A DNA stretch of 13,781 bases from JANXVV01 sp038230975 (GTDB lineage Bacteria > Planctomycetota > Phycisphaerae > Tepidisphaerales > Tepidisphaeraceae): assembly GCA_038230975.1 (NCBI GenBank), contig JBBRMF010000134.1, forward strand, positions 1-13,781, in the 5' to 3' direction. Each line of letters starts with the position of its first letter. Position 1 is the first letter of the stretch. Below the pieces are notes generated by a model that was not told where the DNA came from, did no database searches, and worked only from the letters and a program-made list of their open reading frames with translations. Shown here piece by piece: positions 6,917-13,781 of this stretch. The position numbers were made by a program, and so were the translations under genes.

Positions 6917-8239
6917 ATGGATACCGCTCTTCCACTTGAAACCCAACGCAATGCGACAGAAACCGATTCACCGATTCCAGGTGCGAACTGGTCGCTCGCA
7001 CTTCTTCTGGCAATCAACTTGTTCAATTATGTCGACCGCCAAGTGCTGTCTGCGGTCGTGCCGACCATCCGCGAGGAATTCAATATCAGCAATGCAAAGA
7101 TCGGCTGGGCGGGAACGGTTTTCCTGCTGTCGTACATGATCATCTCTCCGATCTTCGGTATCCTTGCCGATCGGATGTCGCGTTGGTTGCTGGTGGGGAT
7201 TGGTGTCATTCTCTGGAGCCTGGCCAGCGGTGGGACCGGGCTTGCGACTGGATTTGGAATCCTGCTTGTCACGCGGTGTTTTGTTGGAGTGGGAGAGGCC
7301 GCGTATGGCCCAGTTGCCCCAACCATACTTTCGGATCTCTATCCGGTAAAAGCGCGCGGACGAATTCTCTCCTGGTTTTATCTGGCGATCCCGGTGGGTA
7401 GCGCGCTTGGATACTCCCTGGGTGGCGCGATCGCCTCTCGATGGGGTTGGCGAATGGCCTTCTATGCCGTAGTGCCACCGGGCATTCTGCTCGGAGTCTG
7501 GGCGCTGTTCATGAAAGATCCGCGCGTCGGAGCAACCGACAAGACGCCCCCGCGTAAAGCCGGATTTGCAGATTATGGAATTCTTTGGCAGACCAAATCG
7601 TACGTTCTGAATACGCTCGGGATGGCCGCGATGACATTCGCGATCGGCGGTATCGGGTTCTGGATGCCAGACTACATTTACGGCCGAATGCAGGCGGCCG
7701 GTCAACCGCACACACTCGGGCACATCAATTCCGTGTTCGGGGTAATAACGGTCGTCTCCGGTCTGATCGCCACACTTACCGGTGGCATGGCCGGCGATTG
7801 GCTCCGCAAGAAATATAGTGGCTCCTATTTCATTGTTTCCGGCATTGCGATGCTGCTGGCCTTTCCGCTCTTGCTGGCCGTGCTGCATACGCCATTCCCG
7901 TTCGCCTGGATCCTAATCTTCCTGGCGGTGTTCTGCCTCTTTTTCAATACGGGTCCGACCAATGCCATCCTCGCAAATGTCACTCATCCTTCCATCCGGG
8001 CAACCGGCTTCGCGATCAATATTTTTGTCATTCACTTACTGGGCGACGCAGTCTCACCGCCGCTGATTGGGTGGATGAGCGACAAGCGAGGGATGAATTT
8101 CGCATTCACGGTCGTGTCGATCACGATCCTCATAGGAGGGTTGATCTGGCTCTGGGCGGCGCAATATCTGGGTGAGGATACTGAGCGAGCGCCGAATCGG
8201 TTGAAGTCAGAACGTGGATTCGACGTGATTTTTAAGTGA
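6917..8239 (+). CDS. MFS transporter, Spinster-like
   Basis: This 440-residue inner-membrane transporter of the major facilitator superfamily has about 12 transmembrane helices. AAGGAA at 6905-6910 precedes the ATG by 6 nt. The N-terminal half shows NLFNYVDRQVLSAVVPTI in helix 1 (Asp40, Arg41), the loop 2-3 motif A as GILADRMSRW (81-90), TRCFVGVGEAAYGP in helix 4 (Arg120, Glu127) and the RGRILSWFYLAIPVGSALGY signature leading into helix 5. This set matches the Spinster (SPNS) branch, where an acidic helix-1 residue and an Arg/Glu pair in helix 4 are tied to proton coupling. Residues 200-215 form the polar central loop. Spinster-like bacterial transporters export varied lipophilic or sugar-related substrates, so none can be named here. 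The gene ends 16 nt from the convergent kinase gene without a visible terminator. Confidence 0.93.
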   Translation: MDTALPLETQRNATETDSPIPGANWSLALLLAINLFNYVDRQVLSAVVPTIREEFNISNAKIGWAGTVFLLSYMIISPIFGILADRMSRWLLVGIGVILWSLASGGTGLATGFGILLVTRCFVGVGEAAYGPVAPTILSDLYPVKARGRILSWFYLAIPVGSALGYSLGGAIASRWGWRMAFYAVVPPGILLGVWALFMKDPRVGATDKTPPRKAGFADYGILWQTKSYVLNTLGMAAMTFAIGGIGFWMPDYIYGRMQAAGQPHTLGHINSVFGVITVVSGLIATLTGGMAGDWLRKKYSGSYFIVSGIAMLLAFPLLLAVLHTPFPFAWILIFLAVFCLFFNTGPTNAILANVTHPSIRATGFAINIFVIHLLGDAVSPPLIGWMSDKRGMNFAFTVVSITILIGGLIWLWAAQYLGEDTERAPNRLKSERGFDVIFK

Positions 8240-8255
8240 TTTTTCTGCGCGCAAG

Positions 8256-10046
8256 TTATTTCTTCAACGAAATATTCACGCGAGTCAAAACGAACCAAAT
8301 CCCAAACGCCAGTAGCGGAATGAGTATCGCCAGAATCATCATCTTCGATCGCTGCCAACCGCCTTTCCATGGCTCAACTGCCTTGAGTCGTTCCGCACGA
8401 CCTGTCACTTGAACCTGATCCGGATGATCCAGATCATGCTTCAAAGCCATCGCGTTCGGATAGCGGTCGGTGGGGTCGCGGGCAATTGCATGGAGGATAA
8501 TTTCTTCGACCTGCGGTGTGATATCCGGATTGACTTTGCGCGGGGCGACCGGATCACCCGTCAGCCGCGCATTCATAATGAGAAGGGGTGTGTTGCCCTC
8601 ATACGGAACCGTGCCGGTCAGCATTTCATACAGGATGGCTCCCATGCTGTACACATCCGTGCGAGGGTCGCCGCGCTTGCCTTTGACTTGTTCCGGGGCC
8701 ATGTAATCGGGGGTGCCCATTGCGGGTTGAAAAGCGCCAAACGTCAATCGACGACTCCCCTCCACTTTAGCGATGCCGAAATCCATGATGCGGATGGAGC
8801 CGTCGTTGCAGATCATGACGTTGTCGGGTTTGAGATCGCGATGCACGACATCATGTTCGTGCATGTAGTGCAGCCCTTCGCAAATTCGGCTGGCGATTCG
8901 AAACGCATCCGGGGCGGGCATCGGGCGGACGCTTCGCATCAGATGGCCGAGGGTCTGGCCATCCAGATATTCCATCACCATGTACGGGCGGCTGCGCGTT
9001 CCGTCATCGGGATCAACCTGCATGATGTACGGGTGATTCAGCCGCACACCGATTTCCTGTTCACGCTTGAATCGGCTGTAAAAATTGGGATCGCTCTCCA
9101 AGTGCATGAACGGCACCTTCAGCGCGACGGCGCGACCGGTTTTGGTGTCCGTGCCTTTGTAGATGGTCGCCATTCCGCTGCGGGCGATGGTGTCATTGAT
9201 CGCGTAACGATCGTCGAGAAGTTGGCCGGGTTGAATATCCTGTCCCATAGAGAGTTCCGGTACTTTCTGGTAGATCGGCAGCCCGCGATAATAGCTCATC
9301 CGCTCGACGTCTTTTATTTCCGCAACCTGCATCGTCAGGTTGTCATCCGCGCCGCGACGTTCAGCCAGTGCGATCATCTCCCGGCAAGCCTGCTCGGCGG
9401 GCAATTTAGTAACTGCATCAAAAATTTCCTGCTCGGTGACAAAGCAATACAGTCCGTCGCAGGCATGAATCACATATTCTCCCCGATGCACGCCCAGCGT
9501 GTGATAGTCGGCCCGGACAATCGGATCCTGCCCCACGCTTCGCGTCAGAATGCATCGCAACTCACTGCTTTTGGCTTCCTCAACGGTGATCAACCCCAGT
9601 TTTACCTGGACGCCTGCGTACGAGTGATCATTGGTCACCCGCCGAATGCGTCCCTGCTGAATCAGATAAACCCGGCAATCGCCCACATGACCGACATTCA
9701 GTTCATCGTTACGCAGAAGTGAGATTGAAAGCGTCGTCGCCATCCGCGAATGATCTTTCATCCGCCGATCGTACACCGCCTGATTGGCGGCATTGAACAT
9801 TTGAAACAGCAGCGTCCCGGGAAGAGTATTCGGCTTGGCGTTCTGGAACTCAAGGATAGCCGCCTCGCACGCAAGCTTGCTCGCAATCTCACCCCCATTT
9901 TCCCCACCGACACCGTCGGCGATAACGACCGCGACGCCACGGTCACGACGCCCCTTGGCATCCACCGGTTGGTCATGGCCGATACTGTCTTCATTGTGAT
10001 CTCGAACCGGACCCGCTACTGAGACCGCCGCGTAACTGATCTGCAT
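8256..10046 (-). CDS. Bifunctional PP2C protein phosphatase / Ser-Thr kinase with C-terminal membrane anchor
   Basis: This single 596-residue protein joins two opposing signalling enzymes. Residues 3-243 form a PP2C (PPM) phosphatase: RDHNED with Asp20, VVIADGVGGENGG with Asp44, ATTLS, VGHVGDCRVYLI (118-129), LTRSVGQD, HACDG with Asp197, and ADDN with Asp235-Asn236. These acidic residues make up the usual metal site. Residues 280-545 form a Hanks-type kinase: Lys310 in VALK, Glu329 in the C-helix, HRDLKPDN with Asp404, Lys406 and Asn409, DFG at 422-424, and GTPDYMAPEQ at 444-453. The glycine loop is degenerate (IARSGMATIY, first two glycines replaced by Ala and Ser), although other catalytic residues are intact. 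Residues 569-590 are one hydrophobic helix near the C terminus, so both domains face the cytosol; there are no extracellular sensor repeats. The start has only a weak upstream purine stretch. Targets are unknown; the divergent permease is a positional candidate. Confidence 0.95.
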   Translation of the reverse strand: MQISYAAVSVAGPVRDHNEDSIGHDQPVDAKGRRDRGVAVVIADGVGGENGGEIASKLACEAAILEFQNAKPNTLPGTLLFQMFNAANQAVYDRRMKDHSRMATTLSISLLRNDELNVGHVGDCRVYLIQQGRIRRVTNDHSYAGVQVKLGLITVEEAKSSELRCILTRSVGQDPIVRADYHTLGVHRGEYVIHACDGLYCFVTEQEIFDAVTKLPAEQACREMIALAERRGADDNLTMQVAEIKDVERMSYYRGLPIYQKVPELSMGQDIQPGQLLDDRYAINDTIARSGMATIYKGTDTKTGRAVALKVPFMHLESDPNFYSRFKREQEIGVRLNHPYIMQVDPDDGTRSRPYMVMEYLDGQTLGHLMRSVRPMPAPDAFRIASRICEGLHYMHEHDVVHRDLKPDNVMICNDGSIRIMDFGIAKVEGSRRLTFGAFQPAMGTPDYMAPEQVKGKRGDPRTDVYSMGAILYEMLTGTVPYEGNTPLLIMNARLTGDPVAPRKVNPDITPQVEEIILHAIARDPTDRYPNAMALKHDLDHPDQVQVTGRAERLKAVEPWKGGWQRSKMMILAILIPLLAFGIWFVLTRVNISLKK

Positions 10047-10318
10047 ACCATTCTTTCGGCCCGAGTTGCCCGCAGGTCAAAAATGCCTTGCGTGTCACGC
10101 CGGTGTGTAAGAGTCATACTGTAATCTCCCCGGTTCTGAAATCCTGCGAATCGGGTGACAAATGTCAATCCCGCAATAATGGTCCTTTCATGCGTAACAA
10201 GCCAAATGCCACTGCCGGGTATCCATGGTCAGAGCTGAAACACCGCACGTTTACCAAGCAACTGAACGTCACCCCCTACCCGAGTGCTTAATTTAGAATC
10301 ACCTGTCGAAATACTTCA

Positions 10319-10444
10319 TGTAAAGCAATGAACGTCGTTCCCGGAGAAAATCTCTGCCTATCCGAACACCGCTTTCCGTCCGATACTGCGTGTAAATACA
10401 GACGCAACTACATCATTTACAAATCTTTACACATAATCTAATAG
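10319..10444 (+). promoter_or_regulatory. TGTAAA/TTTACA motif cluster overlapping a candidate promoter
   Basis: Four copies of one hexamer or its reverse complement occur within about 115 bp: TGTAAA at 10319-10324, GTGTAAAT at 10390-10397, ATTTACA at 10415-10421 and TTTACAC at 10426-10432. The second pairs with the third as a perfect 7-bp inverted repeat and, shifted by one base, with the fourth. TTTACA at 10416-10421 also forms a plausible -35 box with TAATAG at 10439-10444 (17-nt spacing). This looks like a multi-site operator over a promoter, but AT-rich hexamers recur by chance and the regulator is unknown. Confidence 0.35.
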
Positions 10445-10681
10445 CCGACCTGCCGGGGGACAGGAGTCATTCGATTGGATGGCTCTTTCGCCATTATTCT
10501 GCATCGGCATGCCGTTTGATCTAGCACATTCGAGCAGATTTAGATTTTTATAAGCAAATCATAGACAGCAAGTCCAGCGACGTAAGCTCGCCGGATTTGG
10601 GTTGAGATGCACAAGAATGGTGTCGGCTGTTTTCGAGGTTTCGTGAATCGCTAACACGACCCTTTGGATTCGCGGCCATAG

Positions 10682-10699
10682 GGATCAGTGAACTGATCC
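10682..10699. promoter_or_regulatory. 18-bp dyad, candidate operator upstream of the permease
   Basis: GGATCAGT (10682-10689) and ACTGATCC (10692-10699) are perfect 8-bp reverse complements around a 2-bp centre. The dyad ends 51 nt before the GTG start of the permease. Its length and tight centre resemble a dimeric repressor site (GntR- or TetR-like size) more than a terminator; no T-run follows. Confidence 0.45.
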
Positions 10700-10750
10700 A
10701 GGCACCATTCAGCGGCTTCCTCCCAAACACTGTAGAAAAGGAGATCGGTC

Positions 10751-12625
10751 GTGGCAGAGTCAACCGCTTCACCAACCGCCCCGAAAGCAACGCTCGGGCT
10801 GACAGGCCTTACATCTAACGCAATGGCGCTGATTGCGCCAGGTGCGTTCTTGTGGCTTACATTCGGACCTCAGGTGCTCACCGGAGCTCCGGGTGCAGGC
10901 ATGTCGATGTGGTTTGGAATTCTCGCGGCATTGCTTCTTTGCTTGGCTACGGCTGTTGCCTATGCCGAACTATCGAAGCTTTATCCGGGTGCTGGCTCAA
11001 GCTACTTCTTCGCCGAGCAGGCATTCTTATCGAAAAACAAGGCGTTCAAATGGGCCCGACTCGCCAAGTTCATGGTGGGCTGGGCGAGCCATCTTTATTA
11101 CTGGGTGTATCCCGGGGTCATGGTTGGCGTAACCGGCATCATCGTCGGTTACCTCATGGGGCAGTTCTTCCCCAATACATTTAGCTCGGGTGTTCCGAGC
11201 CCCATCTTTATGGCGATATTCTGCGTGTTTTTTGCTTTCGGTGTGGCGTACATCGCGTTCCGCGGTGTGGGCGGAACCACCGGGGTCAACGCGGCGATCA
11301 ACATTGTTCAGATCACTGCCCTGGTCATTTTCTCGATCATGGCGATCAGTCATCGCGTTAAACATCCGGAAGGAAGCAATGCTTATGTGATGGATTCAAC
11401 CGGCAATCTCACGGAATTTGTACAAGCGACTGAACTGGATTCAAGCAAGACCATTCCCGATCCGACAGACCCGAAAAAGACCATTCAGGATCCAAACGCT
11501 ACGATTCCAAAAGTGGATAAAGACGGTCACGCCGTGATGACGACTGAAAAAGTCACCATCAGTTACAAAGGCGGGATCCTTAAGGATGACAAAGGTGTTG
11601 AAACTTACAACTATCATGAGAGCGCCAAGTCGGTCATTGCTCCGCACAACTTTGGGTACATCATTATTCAAGCTTGCGTGGCGATTCTGATCCTCGTCGG
11701 ATTTGAATCCGTCACCGCGATGGGTGAAGAAGCCAAGAACCCGACAAAGGATATTCCGCGCGCCGTCATCCTTTCCCTGCTGATCCAGGGTGGATTCTGT
11801 TATGCATTGGAATACTTCGCGGCCAACTACTTCATGCACAGTGGGTACGGTGCGACCGCCAACGCCGGTTCCTCTTCGGCACCTTTAGGTGACATGATGC
11901 AGATGGTCGGTGCCTGGGCGTTTGGAAGTATCAACGCCGGTTGGTGGTTCATGATGGTTCAGGCATTTACTGTGGTGCTGGCACTCGTCGGCACGACACT
12001 TTCGTGCTTGAGCACCGGGGCTCGCGTGACCTACGCCATGGGGCGAGATGAAGAAATGGGTAGCCACTTCGGCATGCTGCATGGCCGCACGTTTACACCG
12101 CACCGCGCCATCTGGACACTCGCGGGGATCTCGGCATTCATCGGGGTCTGCTCCATTGCCACATACTTTTGCGGCCCGCTCGTGGGCGATGGCTACAAAG
12201 CGACGATGGAAGCGCTACCCAAGAATTTCTGGTATTCAATCGGAACTCACAAGCTAAGCCATGATACGGCCGCGATGATACCGCAGAGCTTTCTGGCCAT
12301 CAGCCTGATCAGCAACTTCGGCACGTTCATGCTCTACATGATGACCTGCATCATCGCGATCGTGGCGTTCCGGGAGCACCATTCGTTCCACGGATTCAAG
12401 CACATGGTCGTTCCTATCTTCGGATTGTTGGCCAATCTCCTGTGCATGGTCTTCTACCTGGTCGGACCGTTCATCGTGCCGGGAATGAGCTGGAAGGAAA
12501 GTTACATCGCACTCGGTGTGGCAGCGCTCTGGGGCATCTACGGTGGAATCTACTTCGTGGTGACCAGCAAGAAGAAAGGCAAAGCGATTATTCTCGAATC
12601 TGCGCCGCGATCGATCCCTGCTTGA
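10751..12625 (+). CDS. APC-superfamily permease with large extracytoplasmic insertion
   Basis: This 624-residue inner-membrane permease of the amino acid-polyamine-organocation (APC) superfamily probably takes up an amino acid or related cationic or organic solute. The GTG start has AAGGAG at 10738-10743, 7 nt upstream. Helix 1 carries NAMALIAPGAFLW (23-35), helix 2 ends in AVAYAELSKLYPGAGSSY (68-85, a family hallmark), and helix 6 is followed by GFESVTAMGEEAKNPTKDIP (317-336), the conserved cytosolic loop after TM6. Twelve or more helices are visible. The chain is longer than the usual 430-520 residues because about 95 hydrophilic residues (201-296) sit between TM5 and TM6, on the outside by normal APC topology. 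This loop has a degenerate repeat (TIPDP, TIQDP, TIP) and many Asp and Lys residues. A second polar outer loop covers about 476-510. The tail is short and lysine-rich (KKKGK). Substrate is not assignable. Confidence 0.92.
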   Translation: MAESTASPTAPKATLGLTGLTSNAMALIAPGAFLWLTFGPQVLTGAPGAGMSMWFGILAALLLCLATAVAYAELSKLYPGAGSSYFFAEQAFLSKNKAFKWARLAKFMVGWASHLYYWVYPGVMVGVTGIIVGYLMGQFFPNTFSSGVPSPIFMAIFCVFFAFGVAYIAFRGVGGTTGVNAAINIVQITALVIFSIMAISHRVKHPEGSNAYVMDSTGNLTEFVQATELDSSKTIPDPTDPKKTIQDPNATIPKVDKDGHAVMTTEKVTISYKGGILKDDKGVETYNYHESAKSVIAPHNFGYIIIQACVAILILVGFESVTAMGEEAKNPTKDIPRAVILSLLIQGGFCYALEYFAANYFMHSGYGATANAGSSSAPLGDMMQMVGAWAFGSINAGWWFMMVQAFTVVLALVGTTLSCLSTGARVTYAMGRDEEMGSHFGMLHGRTFTPHRAIWTLAGISAFIGVCSIATYFCGPLVGDGYKATMEALPKNFWYSIGTHKLSHDTAAMIPQSFLAISLISNFGTFMLYMMTCIIAIVAFREHHSFHGFKHMVVPIFGLLANLLCMVFYLVGPFIVPGMSWKESYIALGVAALWGIYGGIYFVVTSKKKGKAIILESAPRSIPA

Positions 12626-12661
12626 TCGTGACTGAACGACTGAACTAAAGTTGAGTCAATC

Positions 12662-12699
12662 GTGGCATGGTCACCTCAGGTGACCATGCCGCTTTTTTT
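12662..12699 (+). terminator. Rho-independent terminator of the permease gene
   Basis: GGCATGGTCACC (12664-12675) and GGTGACCATGCC (12679-12690) form a perfect 12-bp stem with a 3-nt loop, extended outward by a G-U and a G-C pair. Seven T residues follow (12693-12699). It lies 38 nt after the permease stop codon. The T-run touches the stop codon of the convergent small gene (stop at 12698-12700), so the two genes end almost back to back; on the minus strand there is no T-run beyond the stem. Confidence 0.93.
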
Positions 12700-12946
12700 A
12701 TTCAGACGCCTCGATAAATATCTCTGCTTTGTGTCGCGTGATCGTGACTTTGTAGTCTCGATAAAGCAACGCTTTAAAAAGTGAATCCCACGGAAACGAT
12801 CCACCGTGGTGAACCTTCACTTTAAAAGCTCCGGCGTTTTCCTCGACGGCCCCCATATGTCCGACGATATCACGAATGACGATCCCAATTTCAACATCCG
12901 GGTCCATGACAAGCGGCGTTTTTTTGGAAGGCGTTTGTTCTGCCAT
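12698..12946 (-). CDS. Small hypothetical protein (82 residues)
   Basis: I do not recognise this small protein. The gene is supported by a strong ribosome site, AGGAG (plus-strand 12953-12957), 6 nt before its ATG, and by its neat placement between a terminator and the divergent amt gene. The product is soluble with no signal peptide: a polar N terminus (residues 1-12, lysine-rich), then an alternating hydrophobic pattern, VEIGIVIRDIVGHMGAVEE, and FKVKVHHGGSFPWDSLFKAL, ending in YKVTITRHKAEIFIEAS. This reads as a small alpha/beta domain with the C-terminal strands well formed. It shares no motif with PII signalling proteins (GlnK), the usual partner of amt, and is shorter than them. A regulatory role near amt is possible but only by position. 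Confidence 0.72.
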   Translation of the reverse strand: MAEQTPSKKTPLVMDPDVEIGIVIRDIVGHMGAVEENAGAFKVKVHHGGSFPWDSLFKALLYRDYKVTITRHKAEIFIEASE

Positions 12947-13124
12947 ATTGATCTCCTGCCACCCACTCTATCCAAGGCGAGGCATGGCGAGAAGCGGTGC
13001 TGTCGTTACGGCCCCACCTTGTTGCTATAAACCAAGCGCTTTGTGTCGTTGAGGAATCTCGATTACAAGGCAGCTGATTGCCGTCACTTTGACTGCGATC
13101 GGCCACCTATGGGAAGGTAAACGG

Positions 13125-13781
13125 ATGATTCATCCCATTTCGCATCGCTACAACCACCGCATCGCTTGCCAGTTACTGGGAGCGGTATTTCTTTTTTTTC
13201 TGCTTGTGTCGAATCATAAAATACAGGCTCAATCGACGCAAGGCGGTCCCACCACATCAGCGATCACGATCGGCGACACTTTCTCGGGCTTGCCCTCTCA
13301 TGCAGATGTTTCCATGCCAGGTTACAAACCCGGTGAAACCGAATCCAACATCGTTCATGCGTTCTACTCCATTAACGTGGTTTGGGTGTTGATTTGCGGG
13401 TTCCTCGTGATGTTCATGCAGGCGGGGTTCGCACTTCTGGAAACCGGATTATGCCGCGCCAAAAATGCCGCGCACACGATGAGCATGAATTTCCTGGTCT
13501 ATCCGCTGGGAATGATCTCATTCTGGGCTTTTGGGTTTGCGCTCATGTGCGGCGGTTCCAATGGTATTCCCGCAGGAGCCACCGCGCCGCCGATCGGTGG
13601 GCCAGGGGGTATCGGTGGAGTGCCCGAACTCAATCACATGGTCTACCTGACAGTGCTGGGCAAACCGTTCGGCCTGTTCGGCACGAAAGGTTTTTTCCTG
13701 TCTGGGACCAGTCATGATGCAGCGATCGCGGTCTATTTCCTGTTCATGATGGTCTTCATGGACACCGCCGCGACGATTCCC
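13125..13781 (+). CDS. amt: Ammonium transporter (Amt family), 3' partial
   Basis: This is the first 219 codons of an ammonium channel or transporter of the Amt/MEP/Rh family, cut by the right edge. The ATG has GGAAGG at 13112-13117, 7 nt upstream. Residues 1-35 form a signal peptide (basic start, hydrophobic GAVFLFFLLV, cleavage expected after IQA), as known for several Amt proteins. A polar extracytoplasmic stretch follows to about residue 77. TM1 has INVVWVLICGFLVMFMQAGF and the hallmark ALLETGLCRAKNAAHT (103-118). TM2 is FLVYPLGMISFWAFGFALMCG. A glycine- and proline-rich loop (about 145-190) precedes TM3, AVYFLFMMVFMDTAATIP, the conserved segment before the pore. The long loop and the LETGLCRAKNAA form fit the larger bacterial and archaeal Amt branch rather than E. 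coli AmtB. The conserved histidines of the pore lie outside the window. Expression is probably nitrogen-controlled, but I found no properly spaced sigma-54 site upstream. Confidence 0.93.
   Translation, partial: MIHPISHRYNHRIACQLLGAVFLFFLLVSNHKIQAQSTQGGPTTSAITIGDTFSGLPSHADVSMPGYKPGETESNIVHAFYSINVVWVLICGFLVMFMQAGFALLETGLCRAKNAAHTMSMNFLVYPLGMISFWAFGFALMCGGSNGIPAGATAPPIGGPGGIGGVPELNHMVYLTVLGKPFGLFGTKGFFLSGTSHDAAIAVYFLFMMVFMDTAATIP

Larger units (their letters stand above)
10047..10750. other. 704-bp spacer between divergent kinase/phosphatase and permease genes
   Basis: This long spacer holds no gene that I can support. The only longer open frames (about 67 codons at 10088-10291 on plus and one on minus from 10790) lack ribosome sites and protein-like composition. 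It holds a cluster of TGTAAA/TTTACA motifs (10319-10432), a possible sigma-70-type promoter towards the permease (TTTACA at 10416, 17 nt, TAATAG at 10439), a 10-bp palindrome CGGCATGCCG (10505-10514) and an 18-bp dyad at 10682-10699. If that promoter is real, the permease mRNA has a leader of about 300 nt, long enough for a structured RNA, though I recognise no known riboswitch. Confidence 0.5.

Noticed and set aside
6968..7888. 306-codon minus-strand frame opposite the MFS gene
   Set aside because: Antisense to a clear transporter; strongly polar, low-complexity translation without motifs.
8409..9722. 437-codon open frame on the plus strand inside the kinase/phosphatase gene
   Set aside because: It lies fully antisense to a gene with intact PP2C and kinase motifs. 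Its translation shows no domain and an excess of His, Arg and Ile, as expected for the complement of a GC-biased coding strand.
10088..10291. 67-codon plus-strand frame in the long spacer
   Set aside because: No ribosome site and no protein-like pattern; likely chance.
10548..10790. 80-codon minus-strand frame overlapping the permease start
   Set aside because: Overlaps the ribosome site and start of the permease and shows no recognisable features.
13071..13087. Sigma-54-like GGCA...TTGC element upstream of amt
   Set aside because: The distance between the GG and GC pairs is 9 nt instead of the required 10, and the first T and last C of the upstream box do not match.

Overview
The window most likely comes from a member of the Planctomycetota, and I lean towards the Phycisphaerae. 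The support is: an exported protein that begins with a LEPR-XLL-type surface signal (ESLENRRLLSG), an exported protein that ends in a PEP-CTERM sorting signal, a ThuA-domain secreted protein, a fused Ser/Thr phosphatase-kinase, moderate GC and some GTG starts. Taxonomy is inferred from protein style, not from a marker gene. I see no tRNA, rRNA, CRISPR array, insertion sequence, phage gene or attachment site.

Layout. Positions 3-527 hold the C-terminal part of a Ca2+/H+ (CaCA family) antiporter cut by the left edge. It is followed on the same strand by a 542-residue cytosolic protein with an SPFH-like N-terminal part and a propeller-like C-terminal part (583-2211), a secreted ThuA-domain protein (2288-3283), and an exported TIM-barrel-like putative glycoside hydrolase with a PEP-CTERM anchor (3530-4825). 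A minus-strand LEPR-XLL surface protein (4971-5822) converges on that gene and ends in a clear intrinsic terminator. After a divergent intergenic region come a polytopic membrane protein of unknown function (6144-6821) and a Spinster-like MFS transporter (6917-8239). The MFS gene converges, with only 16 nt between, on a minus-strand PP2C phosphatase/Ser-Thr kinase fusion with a C-terminal membrane anchor (8256-10046). A 704-bp regulatory-looking spacer separates this from a divergent APC-family permease carrying a ~95-residue extracytoplasmic insertion (10751-12625), which ends in a strong terminator. A small minus-strand hypothetical gene (12698-12946) then diverges from the 5' part of an ammonium transporter gene (13125 to the right edge).

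How the genes may work together. The left half is dominated by exported proteins, plausibly for sugar or polysaccharide handling at the cell surface. The right half is dominated by inner-membrane transporters (MFS, APC, Amt) with a membrane-tethered kinase/phosphatase among them. No complete new defence, secretion or biosynthetic system is visible. The parts most worth a second look are the kinase/phosphatase-permease divergent pair with its motif-rich spacer, the permease insertion, the SPFH-propeller protein and the 82-residue protein beside amt.
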